DNA from: JANQEU01 sp965228045
GTDB taxonomy: Bacteria > Bacteroidota > Bacteroidia > Cytophagales > Cyclobacteriaceae
Assembly: GCA_965228045.1 (NCBI GenBank)
Contig: OZ245789.1
Coordinates: 2,418,001 to 2,482,000, forward strand
Length of the DNA stretch: 64,000 nt
Reading direction: 5' to 3'
Part shown: positions 9,715-17,421 of the stretch, one piece after another
Layout: every line of letters starts with the position of its first letter
Position numbering within the stretch: the stretch's first letter is position 1
Program-made: the position numbers and the translations under genes
Notes under the pieces: generated by a model
Database searches by the model: none
What the model was told of the DNA's origin: nothing
The model's input: the letters and a program-made list of their open reading frames with translations, nothing else

Positions 9715-10449
9715 TCAGGAATTCGGAACATTCCCGGCATTGTAGACCACTGGCATTCGGCTCTTCCATGTATCAAAAGTCTCGTCCTCTGTGGCCAGTC
9801 TGGCCATGAAGTGTGCTACATTGATCCTGCTGGTCTTGCCAGGGTTAAAGAGCGATCCGGTAGGGGAAGGATGGAGCACGTACTCCGTCATTTCATCTTC
9901 ATCCAGGAGTGTATCGGGTCTCACCACCACCCATTCGATCATGGGGTCGCTGGGTCCAATCAACACCCTGAGATGCTCTGCGGCTTCTTCATTATCAGGG
10001 TGTGGGGGTAGAAACAGGCGGAGCAGAGATATTACCAGTCGCTCCCCAATCCCTCTGGGCTCGGACTCATCGCGATTTCTGAATCCCGTTGTACTCATCA
10101 GGATAAACTTTACCGGTGTGGACGGAGCATTATAATGACAGCTTTCACACACCAATCTTACTGCATCTCTGACCAGTCTCCGCGGCTTACCATAAATGCC
10201 TTTCAGGTCGAGCGTATGCCCCAGGCAGCATGCTATGGCATCACAGTCCTTTAGATGACTTGCCATTTCAGACAGGGTGAGTTGTGAAACGCTGGCTTCA
10301 ATTAAGGTCAGGTTGTCGTGATCCCTCCAGCTAGCCGGAACCCTGTTGACAGAACGGACCATCGCCTTTACTTTCTCGCCCTTTTTAAGCAGTTGTTCCA
10401 CCAGCAACCTGCCAGTGGCACCGGTAGCACCTAGTACCAATGTTGTCAT
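9715..10449 (-). CDS. NmrA/SDR-like NAD(P)-binding protein
   Basis: This 244-residue protein opens with the dinucleotide-binding motif GATGATG at residues 7-13. An SDR-like Rossmann fold follows (VKAMVRSVNRVP, LTLIEASVSQ, DAIACCLGH, FILMSTTGF). This pattern is typical of atypical short-chain dehydrogenases of the NmrA/YwnB/NAD(P)H-binding group, which act as redox sensors or epimerase-like enzymes. The catalytic YxxxK is not evident, so enzymatic activity is uncertain. It stands alone between repeat blocks. The ATG at 10449 fits the nucleotide-binding start exactly. Confidence 0.8.
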   Translation of the reverse strand: MTTLVLGATGATGRLLVEQLLKKGEKVKAMVRSVNRVPASWRDHDNLTLIEASVSQLTLSEMASHLKDCDAIACCLGHTLDLKGIYGKPRRLVRDAVRLVCESCHYNAPSTPVKFILMSTTGFRNRDESEPRGIGERLVISLLRLFLPPHPDNEEAAEHLRVLIGPSDPMIEWVVVRPDTLLDEDEMTEYVLHPSPTGSLFNPGKTSRINVAHFMARLATEDETFDTWKSRMPVVYNAGNVPNS

Positions 10450-10529
10450 GGTATAAAGATGCTGAAATGGAAATTAATATTTTGGAATTAGAAATGAAGA
10501 ATTTTCATTCCGCCTTCGATATGTTGAAA

Positions 10530-10715
10530 TTCCATAATAGACCGTCATCCTGAACGCAGAGAAGGATCCCGGTTTTGTTGGACTGAGTACCTTAAGAACC
10601 CCCTTGTTTCATACACGAGATTCTTCCCCGCCAGCCGGCGGGTCAGAAAGACGGTTCTAGTTGGCGCTCGTACTTTAAGGGCGGGGTCCCTTTAGAGGAT
10701 AAAAGGGTGGGCTTG
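10530..10715. repeat. mirrored dispersed repeat copy with nested palindrome
   Basis: The left arm (GTCATCCTGAACGCAGAGAA) and right arm (CACGAGATTCTTCCC) are inverted relatives. The right arm is interrupted by the palindrome CCCGCCAGCCGGCGGG at about 10627, where other copies read CTCCGCTTTCAGC. That points to replacement by, or insertion of, a short REP-like hairpin. Confidence 0.65.
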
Positions 10716-10771
10716 GGGATTGGAAAATTCCAATATTCAAGATTCAAAATTTCAAATCCGGAATCCGAAAT

Positions 10772-11060
10772 CTCTCTGCGGGTATCTGCGGGATCAGCGG
10801 GAAACAAGAATCCGAAATCTCTCTGCGGGTATCTGCGGGATCAGCGGGAAACCAGAACCCGTAATCTCTCTGCGGGTATCTGCGGGATCAGCGGGAAACC
10901 AGAACCCGTAATCTCTCTGCGTACATCTGTGCGATCTGCGGGAAACCAAAATCCGAAATACCTCTGCGTGAATCTGCGCGATCCGCGGGAAACAAGAATC
11001 CGAAATCCCTCTGCTTATATCTGCGGGATCTGCGCAACCTCAAACTCTTTGCGTCTTTGC
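10772..11060. repeat. tandem array of six 47-bp units
   Basis: Units start at about 10772, 10819, 10866, 10913, 10960 and 11007. The consensus begins CTCTCTGCGGGTATCTGCGG and continues GATCAGCGGGAAACAAGAAT. Units 2 and 3 are identical and units 4-6 diverge. There is no variable spacer, so this is not CRISPR. It abuts the 3' end of the TonB receptor gene, which is the reverse-strand gene ending at 11074. Confidence 0.85.
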
Positions 11061-11073
11061 GTGAGGCAATTCC

Positions 11074-13668
11074 TCAAAATTCAATCAGCACCATGAGGTT
11101 CGGTGCGAAACTTATTGCGTTTCGGTCGATGAAGACAACATTCCCATTCGGAATCCTGATCACCCGATCGGTAAGATTGGTTTGATTGTAAAAGTTGATG
11201 ATAGAGAGACCTGTAGTAAGGTTAAAAGATCTTTTATCGTTTTCCGGCAGGGTGTAGGAGGCAGACACATCCAGAAAGTGAATATTTGGGTAACGGTCCG
11301 GAATATTGGCAAACGGGTTTTGATCCATTGGCGGCATCATGTTCGGTGGTGGTGTCATTCCCGGTGGTCTGTCCGGATCACCTCCCGGAGGTGGACCTGA
11401 TCTCATTCTCTGAAAACCTCTCTCCACTTCGATCACGTCCAGAGAATAAGCCACCAGGCCACTGGCAAAACGCCAGCCGGCTGATACTTTGAACTGGGAT
11501 CTCGTATAAGCCATTCCCAGGTAGATTACATGAGGTTGACTGTACTTGTCTTCATACTCGATGTTGGAGGCGGTGTCAAATGCAGTAGTCATCATATTGT
11601 ATGAGTATCCCCCCCAGACGGATGTATGTTGACCGATCTTTCTTTTGATGAAAATGTCAAACCCCGTGACGTTAAGGTCCCGGTACAGCCAGAATGTTCT
11701 GTCCGTAAACCTGCGACCACTGTGATGAGAAAGTCCTTCGGCGCGCTTGTAATAACCTTCCGCATCCACTACCCAGTCTTTGGTATGATAGGTAATGCCA
11801 CCCATTAGCTGGGCACCGCTTATGATGCCACCGGTTTCGTCATTGGCCAGTAGCCAAAGTTCATTGTCAAATCCACCTCCTGTGAATTCAAGGTTTTTCA
11901 CCTGACTGATGTACTGGTTATAGAGTCCGGCATTTGCCTTTAAAATAACTCTGTCACTGGCATCATAGCTTACTGATAACCTGGGCTCTATTCTGAAGTC
12001 GTTCAAAAGAGTATAATAGTTGGCCCTTACACCTGCCTGCAGATACATTCGGGACAAACTACCCAGCTCATAGTTGACATACGGAGAAAGAGTGTTCGAT
12101 CCCAGGTCCTGGCTTCTGAAGACCGGCGTGTCATTGTTAGGTGTGGTGCTTTTATTTTCGAAATACACCTCCTGACGTTTTATATCTGCTCCCAGCTGCA
12201 GGCTATTGCCATTTGATTGGTCTTTAATAAGTTCTGCGCTGCCCTGGATGTCACTGATATCATTCAGGGAATATACACCATCAATGTCCGGGCCATAGTC
12301 CGGTGTTTCCGGTCCTGACAGGTATTCATAGTTATAATCGGAGAGTATGCCACTAAATCGTGTGCGCCAGCCATTGCCATAGTCTGTTTCCCACTTCAGG
12401 TTGAAACCTATGTTTTGAAATCCATTTTGTTCCTTCGTACCGATCGTCAGCGCACTGTATGAGATCTCGGTACTTGTGTAAATGGTGCTTACAGAAATCA
12501 GGTTATTATCGAATGGAACGATTGCCACCTTGGCATTATAATCCTGAAAGTCCACTACGATGTCATCCGGCAGGTCTCCCGCCGGATTAGCTGCATTGCT
12601 GGCATCGAAAACCATATCTGTGATGGACCGGAGTTTTGGGGAGTTAAAGTCAAAGGGATACGATTTTCGTCCACCTATGGCAATACCGCCTTTTTTGAAG
12701 GGTATTCTGGTATAGGCCGTACCATATAGTGTGTTGGACCCGACACCAAAGTCAGCGTCTTCTTTCCATTGACTGCTTGACTCTATCTGAACGGCACCAC
12801 CGACCCGTCCGCCTAATCGTGGGTGATAGCCACTTCTGGAAACGGTCACAGTGTCCACCAGCTTGGGGTTGTAAGGGGAGATGGTACCGTAATAATGTCC
12901 ACGATGATAGATGGGGATGTCGTCAAACAGTATCAACGACTGATCCGTAGAGCTCCCACGAATGTACAGGTTCCCGGCCCTGTTGTCCGGGGTAGTAATA
13001 CCCGGCAATGCTGCCAGTGAAGCAAAAAGATCACCATCTGTTTCTCCAGGCAGGAGCGGCAGATCTCGCGTGTTGACCTTTATGCTATTATTGGTAGTGT
13101 TCATACTGATCCCTGATGTGAGATAATCCGATACGATCAGGTCTGGTAATTCCAACAGCATCAGGTCAAGACCAGCTTCGATGATCGTCTCGTTGAGCAG
13201 CTGTGACACTGATATGGTGATTGGATCAAATCCCAATGCTGTGATCAATAGGGAGTCTTCTCTGTTTGGTTTGTAATTGAACCTCACCCCATCCTCTGAG
13301 ACGGAAGATTCCAGAACTATCCCATTTTTGACCACGGAGACATCTTCAGGGTTTATTGGATTTCCGTCTACATCATGAGCCACTACTATGTACTCCGTTT
13401 CTTTGGTGGCAATTGTGTAGAAGGTATTGTCCAGGGATGTTATTTCAACTGGTAGTTTGAGTTGGTTAAATGCATTTAAAAATTCTTCAAAATCAAGTTC
13501 GCTGTAATTGATCTGATGCTTGATCAGGGACAGCAGTTCCGGATCATAAGAGAAGGAGATACCCTTCTGCTCCTCAAAAAATTTAAATGTCTCCACCAGG
13601 TTGGAATTCTCCTGGGCATAGAGGGACCATGTGAAGGTCAATGCTATGAGCGCAAAATAGATTCTCAT
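11074..13668 (-). CDS. TonB-dependent outer-membrane receptor with N-terminal signalling domain
   Basis: The 864-residue protein has a signal peptide (LTFTWSLYAQ) and an STN-like signalling domain at about 25-110 (FKFFEEQKGISFSYDPE). A carboxypeptidase-regulatory-like segment comes next. The plug domain lies at about 185-300 (LPGITTPDNRAGNLYIRGSS, DDIPIYHRGHYYG). A 22-strand-type barrel follows, ending in FAPNLMVLIEF. It should import an unknown ligand using TonB energy and signal through the adjacent FecR. Near residues 755-790 is a Pro/Met/Gly-rich insert (GMTPPPNMMPPMDQNP), probably an extracellular loop. It is encoded 7 bases after fecR and 14637 is the matching sigma gene. Confidence 0.88.
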   Translation of the reverse strand: MRIYFALIALTFTWSLYAQENSNLVETFKFFEEQKGISFSYDPELLSLIKHQINYSELDFEEFLNAFNQLKLPVEITSLDNTFYTIATKETEYIVVAHDVDGNPINPEDVSVVKNGIVLESSVSEDGVRFNYKPNREDSLLITALGFDPITISVSQLLNETIIEAGLDLMLLELPDLIVSDYLTSGISMNTTNNSIKVNTRDLPLLPGETDGDLFASLAALPGITTPDNRAGNLYIRGSSTDQSLILFDDIPIYHRGHYYGTISPYNPKLVDTVTVSRSGYHPRLGGRVGGAVQIESSSQWKEDADFGVGSNTLYGTAYTRIPFKKGGIAIGGRKSYPFDFNSPKLRSITDMVFDASNAANPAGDLPDDIVVDFQDYNAKVAIVPFDNNLISVSTIYTSTEISYSALTIGTKEQNGFQNIGFNLKWETDYGNGWRTRFSGILSDYNYEYLSGPETPDYGPDIDGVYSLNDISDIQGSAELIKDQSNGNSLQLGADIKRQEVYFENKSTTPNNDTPVFRSQDLGSNTLSPYVNYELGSLSRMYLQAGVRANYYTLLNDFRIEPRLSVSYDASDRVILKANAGLYNQYISQVKNLEFTGGGFDNELWLLANDETGGIISGAQLMGGITYHTKDWVVDAEGYYKRAEGLSHHSGRRFTDRTFWLYRDLNVTGFDIFIKRKIGQHTSVWGGYSYNMMTTAFDTASNIEYEDKYSQPHVIYLGMAYTRSQFKVSAGWRFASGLVAYSLDVIEVERGFQRMRSGPPPGGDPDRPPGMTPPPNMMPPMDQNPFANIPDRYPNIHFLDVSASYTLPENDKRSFNLTTGLSIINFYNQTNLTDRVIRIPNGNVVFIDRNAISFAPNLMVLIEF

Positions 13669-13675
13669 TCCGGAA

Positions 13676-14581
13676 CTACTCTGATAGTGTCAGTACCTTT
13701 TCTTTTAGAGCATACGATATCTCCAAAGGGTCAAAAACTATCCTCAGTGCCAAAGTAAGGTTATCATTGGGGAATGAACCAGTAAATCTTCGTTTTAGAT
13801 TCACATTTCCGGTCCTGATTTCAATATCGTATTCCGCTTCAAGTGTTTCGATCACCAGGTCAAGCGGCACATCATCAAAAGTAGAACGGTTTTGAAGCCA
13901 TGAAGGGGAGGTCTCGTTGTTGGGCTTTGCGGATTCCCACACATCTCCATTGAAGATGGAGCCGATTCCTTCCGTCAAAATGGTGCTGGCGCCATTGGCT
14001 TCAGCCTGCACCTTACCTTCGTAGCACTTCACGAGCATCATTTCTTTGGATTCTTTCACCTGGAACTTTGTGCCAAGCACTTTTACATTTCCCGCAGAGG
14101 TAAATACCATAAATTCTCCTCCTGTATTCACTTCAAAATATCCCGTTCCCTCAAGCTTCATTTGTCGTCTTCCATCCTGCCACTGGTCCTCTGTCCAGGA
14201 GATGGAAGATCCGGCGGAGAGTGTCACTTTAGAAGAACCGTCCGGAAGATCAATTTCCAGGACTGAACCAGCATCAGCCGTATATCGTGTAGTGTCTGAT
14301 TTCACAAAAAAGAGGAAACCCAGGACACCAATGAGTAGCAGACTGGCTGCAGCAGAAAGTGGAACCCACCAATTGAGGCTTCTTACAGTTGTCTCGTGAT
14401 TATCGGACTCCTGGGTAATGCTCCCGGGATCAAGTTTTACTTCCGGCAGTTGCCAATGATCAATTTCACTGGTGATTTGATGGTATTTGGCAGCCTCAGG
14501 ACCTAATTCCTGCTCCAGCTCTTCATATGAGAGTTCTCCATTGAGCCATTTTGTAAGTATTTTGTCCTCGTCTGCTGACAT
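13676..14581 (-). CDS. FecR-type anti-sigma factor
   Basis: The 301-residue protein has a cytoplasmic N-terminal segment and one transmembrane helix at about 72-93 (PLSAAASLLLIGVLGFLFFV). The periplasmic FecR domain starts near residue 97 (AGSVLEIDLPDGS, VKVLGTKFQV). A C-terminal DUF4974-like segment (FDDVPLDLVIETLEAEYDIE) normally meets the signalling domain of the TonB receptor. It sits between the sigma gene and the receptor gene in the classical order, so it should hold or activate the sigma factor when the receptor is loaded. Confidence 0.88.
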   Translation of the reverse strand: MSADEDKILTKWLNGELSYEELEQELGPEAAKYHQITSEIDHWQLPEVKLDPGSITQESDNHETTVRSLNWWVPLSAAASLLLIGVLGFLFFVKSDTTRYTADAGSVLEIDLPDGSSKVTLSAGSSISWTEDQWQDGRRQMKLEGTGYFEVNTGGEFMVFTSAGNVKVLGTKFQVKESKEMMLVKCYEGKVQAEANGASTILTEGIGSIFNGDVWESAKPNNETSPSWLQNRSTFDDVPLDLVIETLEAEYDIEIRTGNVNLKRRFTGSFPNDNLTLALRIVFDPLEISYALKEKVLTLSE

Positions 14582-14636
14582 TTTAGTTGCTTTTGAATTA
14601 TGACGGTCAAACCATCCTAATCCCTACTGGTAAATT

Positions 14637-15173
14637 CTAAATTTTTAAATGATTCAATTCATCCAGTGATTCCCTTAGATTCTTAAGAGCACTTGTTATG
14701 TTTTTTTCTACGGCCTTGATGCTGATGTCCAGCGCTTCCGCAATTTCCTTGTTCGGGATCTTATCTATCCTGCTCATAAGGAAGACCTCCCTTTGCCGGG
14801 TAGGGAGATTTCCGATGGCGCCCTCAAGGCTTTCTTTGAATTCAGCCTCTCTGTAAAGGTATTCGGGATTGGTAGCCAGCTGATCCTCAGATCGGTCAGA
14901 ACGCCGCTCAAACTTCATCACGACTTTCTGGTGGTCCGTATAGTCCAGAAATAGTCTGTTGGCAGTGGTGAAGAGAAAACTGCGCACTTTTTCAAACTGA
15001 ACTTTACTGCAGTTGTCCCACAATTTTATAAAGGTATCCTGCACGTAGTCGGTTGCTTTTTCCAGGTCTCCAAACCTGTAATACAGGAAATTTCTTAGAG
15101 AAGTAGCGTGGTTTGCGTGAATTCCTGCAAACACCTCTTCATTGCAAATGTCAGTGTTTTCGGCTGGCTTCAT
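14637..15173 (-). CDS. ECF-type RNA polymerase sigma factor (FecI-like)
   Basis: The 178-residue reading from the ATG at 15173 fits ECF sigma factors. A longer in-frame start at 15263 would overlap the divergent gene and is less likely. Region 2 is seen as FLYYRFGDLEKATDYVQDTF, with KVRSFLFTTANRLFLDYTDH following. Region 4 is LPTRQREVFLMSRIDKIPNK with EIAEALDISIKAVEKNI as the helix-turn-helix. It should direct RNA polymerase to the adjacent fecR/receptor genes when released by FecR. Confidence 0.88.
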   Translation of the reverse strand: MKPAENTDICNEEVFAGIHANHATSLRNFLYYRFGDLEKATDYVQDTFIKLWDNCSKVQFEKVRSFLFTTANRLFLDYTDHQKVVMKFERRSDRSEDQLATNPEYLYREAEFKESLEGAIGNLPTRQREVFLMSRIDKIPNKEIAEALDISIKAVEKNITSALKNLRESLDELNHLKI

Positions 15174-15278
15174 GTGGTGTAATGGTGCGGCAAAGATAGA
15201 GGAAGAATAAAAAAGTTTTAAGAAGGGGTGGGGTACAAATACACCTTCCCGTCTTACTCCCAAACAATCAGGAAAGAG

Positions 15279-15788
15279 ATGAATATTCCAATGACAAATT
15301 TGACCACACCTAAATCCGTACTTTTAATGGCTGAGATGGTACTTCTCTCGTCTCACGTCATGGCCCATGAATTGAGGATCGCACGATTTGACATTAAGTC
15401 ATCAGAAAGGGGATACGACCTGACAATCCAGATGGACAGGGAAAATATCCTCCGTGCGCTTAAGAACGGTTGTAGTGAATCAAGCATCACAAATACCCAT
15501 GATCTGAATGCCATGATATACGCCTATATATGGGATAATTTCTCAATGGTCATCGACGGCAAGTCAGTCGATTACAAATTGCTTGACATTGAGTTTGATG
15601 ACTATTTCGTAGTGGTCAATGGTTATTTCACCACGGCTCAGCAGCCTTTCCGGAAAATGGAGGTACAAAACACCTGCCTTATTGAAACCCTTGAAAAGCA
15701 CAATAATATCGTCAGGATCATAGACAGAGGTCAGAGCAGATCATTCCGACTGCATGAAGATCGTCAGTCCACGGTAATAGAATATTAA
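15279..15788 (+). CDS. DUF6702-like exported protein
   Basis: From the ATG at 15279 (preceded by GGAAAGAG; an in-frame start at 15228 and another at 15294 are alternatives) the protein has 169 residues. A signal-like N-terminus ends near SSHVMA-HELR. The order of conserved-looking features matches my memory of the DUF6702 family: ENILRAL, a YIWDNFSMVIDGK stretch, then NTCLIETLEKHNNIVRI near the end. That family is exported and uncharacterised in Bacteroidota. It is 32 bases upstream of the YHYH lipoprotein gene, probably in one operon. Family call is moderate. Confidence 0.55.
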   Translation: MNIPMTNLTTPKSVLLMAEMVLLSSHVMAHELRIARFDIKSSERGYDLTIQMDRENILRALKNGCSESSITNTHDLNAMIYAYIWDNFSMVIDGKSVDYKLLDIEFDDYFVVVNGYFTTAQQPFRKMEVQNTCLIETLEKHNNIVRIIDRGQSRSFRLHEDRQSTVIEY

Positions 15789-15820
15789 AATACCTGCATC
15801 CGGTTAAAAAGACTAAATAC

Positions 15821-17353
15821 ATGAAAAGAAAATCTATTTTGGAAGATAGGTTGTATATGCTCAGGGGTTTGATGAGCGCAACAATGTTGGTGTCCCTCAT
15901 TTTTTTCGGTTCTTGCGGAGAAGAAGAGGAACCCAACATTGCCCCTGAGGTAAATCAACCCATAGAACCGCAAATTTTTGAGGAGGGCTTTGGTAGCGTG
16001 GACATTTCCCTTCAAAATCTATTTGCAGATGCCAATGGTGATGAATTGACTTATACCTCAACAAGTTCCGATGAAAATGTGGTAAGCGCTACTGTCTCGG
16101 GTAGTACACTTACGTTGACCGAAGAAGGAACGGGGACTGCTACCGTGGGTGTCACGGTCTCCGATGGGAATGGCGGATCCAACAGCATCGATTTCATGGT
16201 GACCGTAAATGCTGCCGAAATACAAGAGGTGATTTTGAACTTTGGGTCATCCGCTGGCAACAACCTCGTCATCAATAACTGGACGTCGGCTTCAGTAGAT
16301 GGTTACGTCATTGCGATAAGCAATTCCGAATCTTTTTCTGATTTGTCTGATGGTAATGATCCCCAGGCAAGTCTATCTTATTGGGGAGATGGTGAACAGG
16401 TGGTGTATAATGGATCATCTGTAAGTAGTTTTGAAATCTCCCTGCTTGAAAGCGAAAAGACCTATTACTTCAAAGTATATCCTTATAATGGAAGCAGGAT
16501 TTATGATAATAGCCAGGCACTACAATTTTCTTCCACCTCAAATTGTGAGACAACCAGTACTACCGAAAATCAGGTTTGTTTCTCCATTTCATCTGGTCTG
16601 AGAAACATAACTTCCAATCAATACCCTGACCATAGCACTGGTAGATTTCCAAATGCTGATGTGACACCCACAAGCTACGATGTGACCGTTCCGATCGCGC
16701 CTTCGGTTAGTGGAGTAACTTATGTGTATTCCGAAGACCAGGGACCTAAGCCTAACCTGAAGAATTTCTGGAAATTCGGAATAGCTTCTAATGGGTTGGG
16801 TTTTAACCCAATGGGATTAAAGCCCTGGGAAAATCCGAATACCGGAGAACAGAACTGGGAGTGGCAGGCGAAGGTTACCGATGAAGGAGAGACTGATCTG
16901 GATGAATACGGTGCCCATGTGACATCAGTAGGTGTATACCACTATCATGGGGACGTGGTGGCACTGGTGGATGAGGACGGAAGCCGTCACAGCAGGATTT
17001 ATGGTTTTGCGGCGGATGGATTCCCTGTCTACTATAAGTACGGCTTTACGGATGCCAATGATGCCACCAGTAGCATCAAAGAATTAAGATCAAGCTATCA
17101 GTTGAAATCCGGAGCGAGACCCGGTGACGGCAACTCTGCACCTGACGGGAATTATGACGGTACTTACATCCAGGACTTCGAATACGTGGAGGGACTAGGT
17201 GATCTTGACGAATGTAACGGCCGGACAGGAGTAACCCCGGAATTCCCCGACGGGACTTACTACTATGTGATAACGGCCGATTTCCCGAAAATTCCAAACT
17301 GCTTTAAAGGCACCCCGGATGACACCTTTGCCATAGGACCGGGTACAAATTAG
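15821..17353 (+). CDS. YHYH-domain lipoprotein
   Basis: This 510-residue protein has a lipoprotein-type leader (MLVSLIFFGSC, Cys at 32), so it should be a lipid-anchored surface or periplasmic protein. Residues about 36-140 form a cadherin/Ig-like domain. Residues about 140-250 look fibronectin-like (VDGYVIAISNSESF). The C-terminal half is the YHYH domain, with the name motif GVYHYHGDV near 371-379 and IYGFAADGFPVYYKYGF following. YHYH proteins are of unknown function; the His-rich motif suggests metal binding, which is inference. A bidirectional terminator follows. Confidence 0.85.
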   Translation: MKRKSILEDRLYMLRGLMSATMLVSLIFFGSCGEEEEPNIAPEVNQPIEPQIFEEGFGSVDISLQNLFADANGDELTYTSTSSDENVVSATVSGSTLTLTEEGTGTATVGVTVSDGNGGSNSIDFMVTVNAAEIQEVILNFGSSAGNNLVINNWTSASVDGYVIAISNSESFSDLSDGNDPQASLSYWGDGEQVVYNGSSVSSFEISLLESEKTYYFKVYPYNGSRIYDNSQALQFSSTSNCETTSTTENQVCFSISSGLRNITSNQYPDHSTGRFPNADVTPTSYDVTVPIAPSVSGVTYVYSEDQGPKPNLKNFWKFGIASNGLGFNPMGLKPWENPNTGEQNWEWQAKVTDEGETDLDEYGAHVTSVGVYHYHGDVVALVDEDGSRHSRIYGFAADGFPVYYKYGFTDANDATSSIKELRSSYQLKSGARPGDGNSAPDGNYDGTYIQDFEYVEGLGDLDECNGRTGVTPEFPDGTYYYVITADFPKIPNCFKGTPDDTFAIGPGTN

Positions 17354-17370
17354 AATACGTTGGTGACTGT

Positions 17371-17421
17371 AAGAAGGCTCCCCTGAATGTGGTTGTTTTA
17401 GGAGGGGCCTTCTGCTTTTTT
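17371..17421. terminator. bidirectional terminator between convergent genes
   Basis: AGAAGGCTCCCCT pairs with AGGAGGGGCCTTCT (one bulge), followed by a T run on the plus strand. It serves the YHYH gene and lies at the 3' end of the Tex gene. Confidence 0.8.

Noticed and set aside
9347..9769. Reverse-strand frame over the repeat block
   Set aside because: It runs through dispersed repeat arms and overlaps the 3' end of the NmrA-like gene.
10772..11060. Possible CRISPR array
   Set aside because: The 47-bp units are contiguous with no variable spacers, lack a leader, and no cas genes are present.
10707..11096. Repeat-encoded frames that look like a protein
   Set aside because: The apparent protein is the product of the 47-bp repeat read in rotating frames; it has no start context and the period is not a multiple of three.
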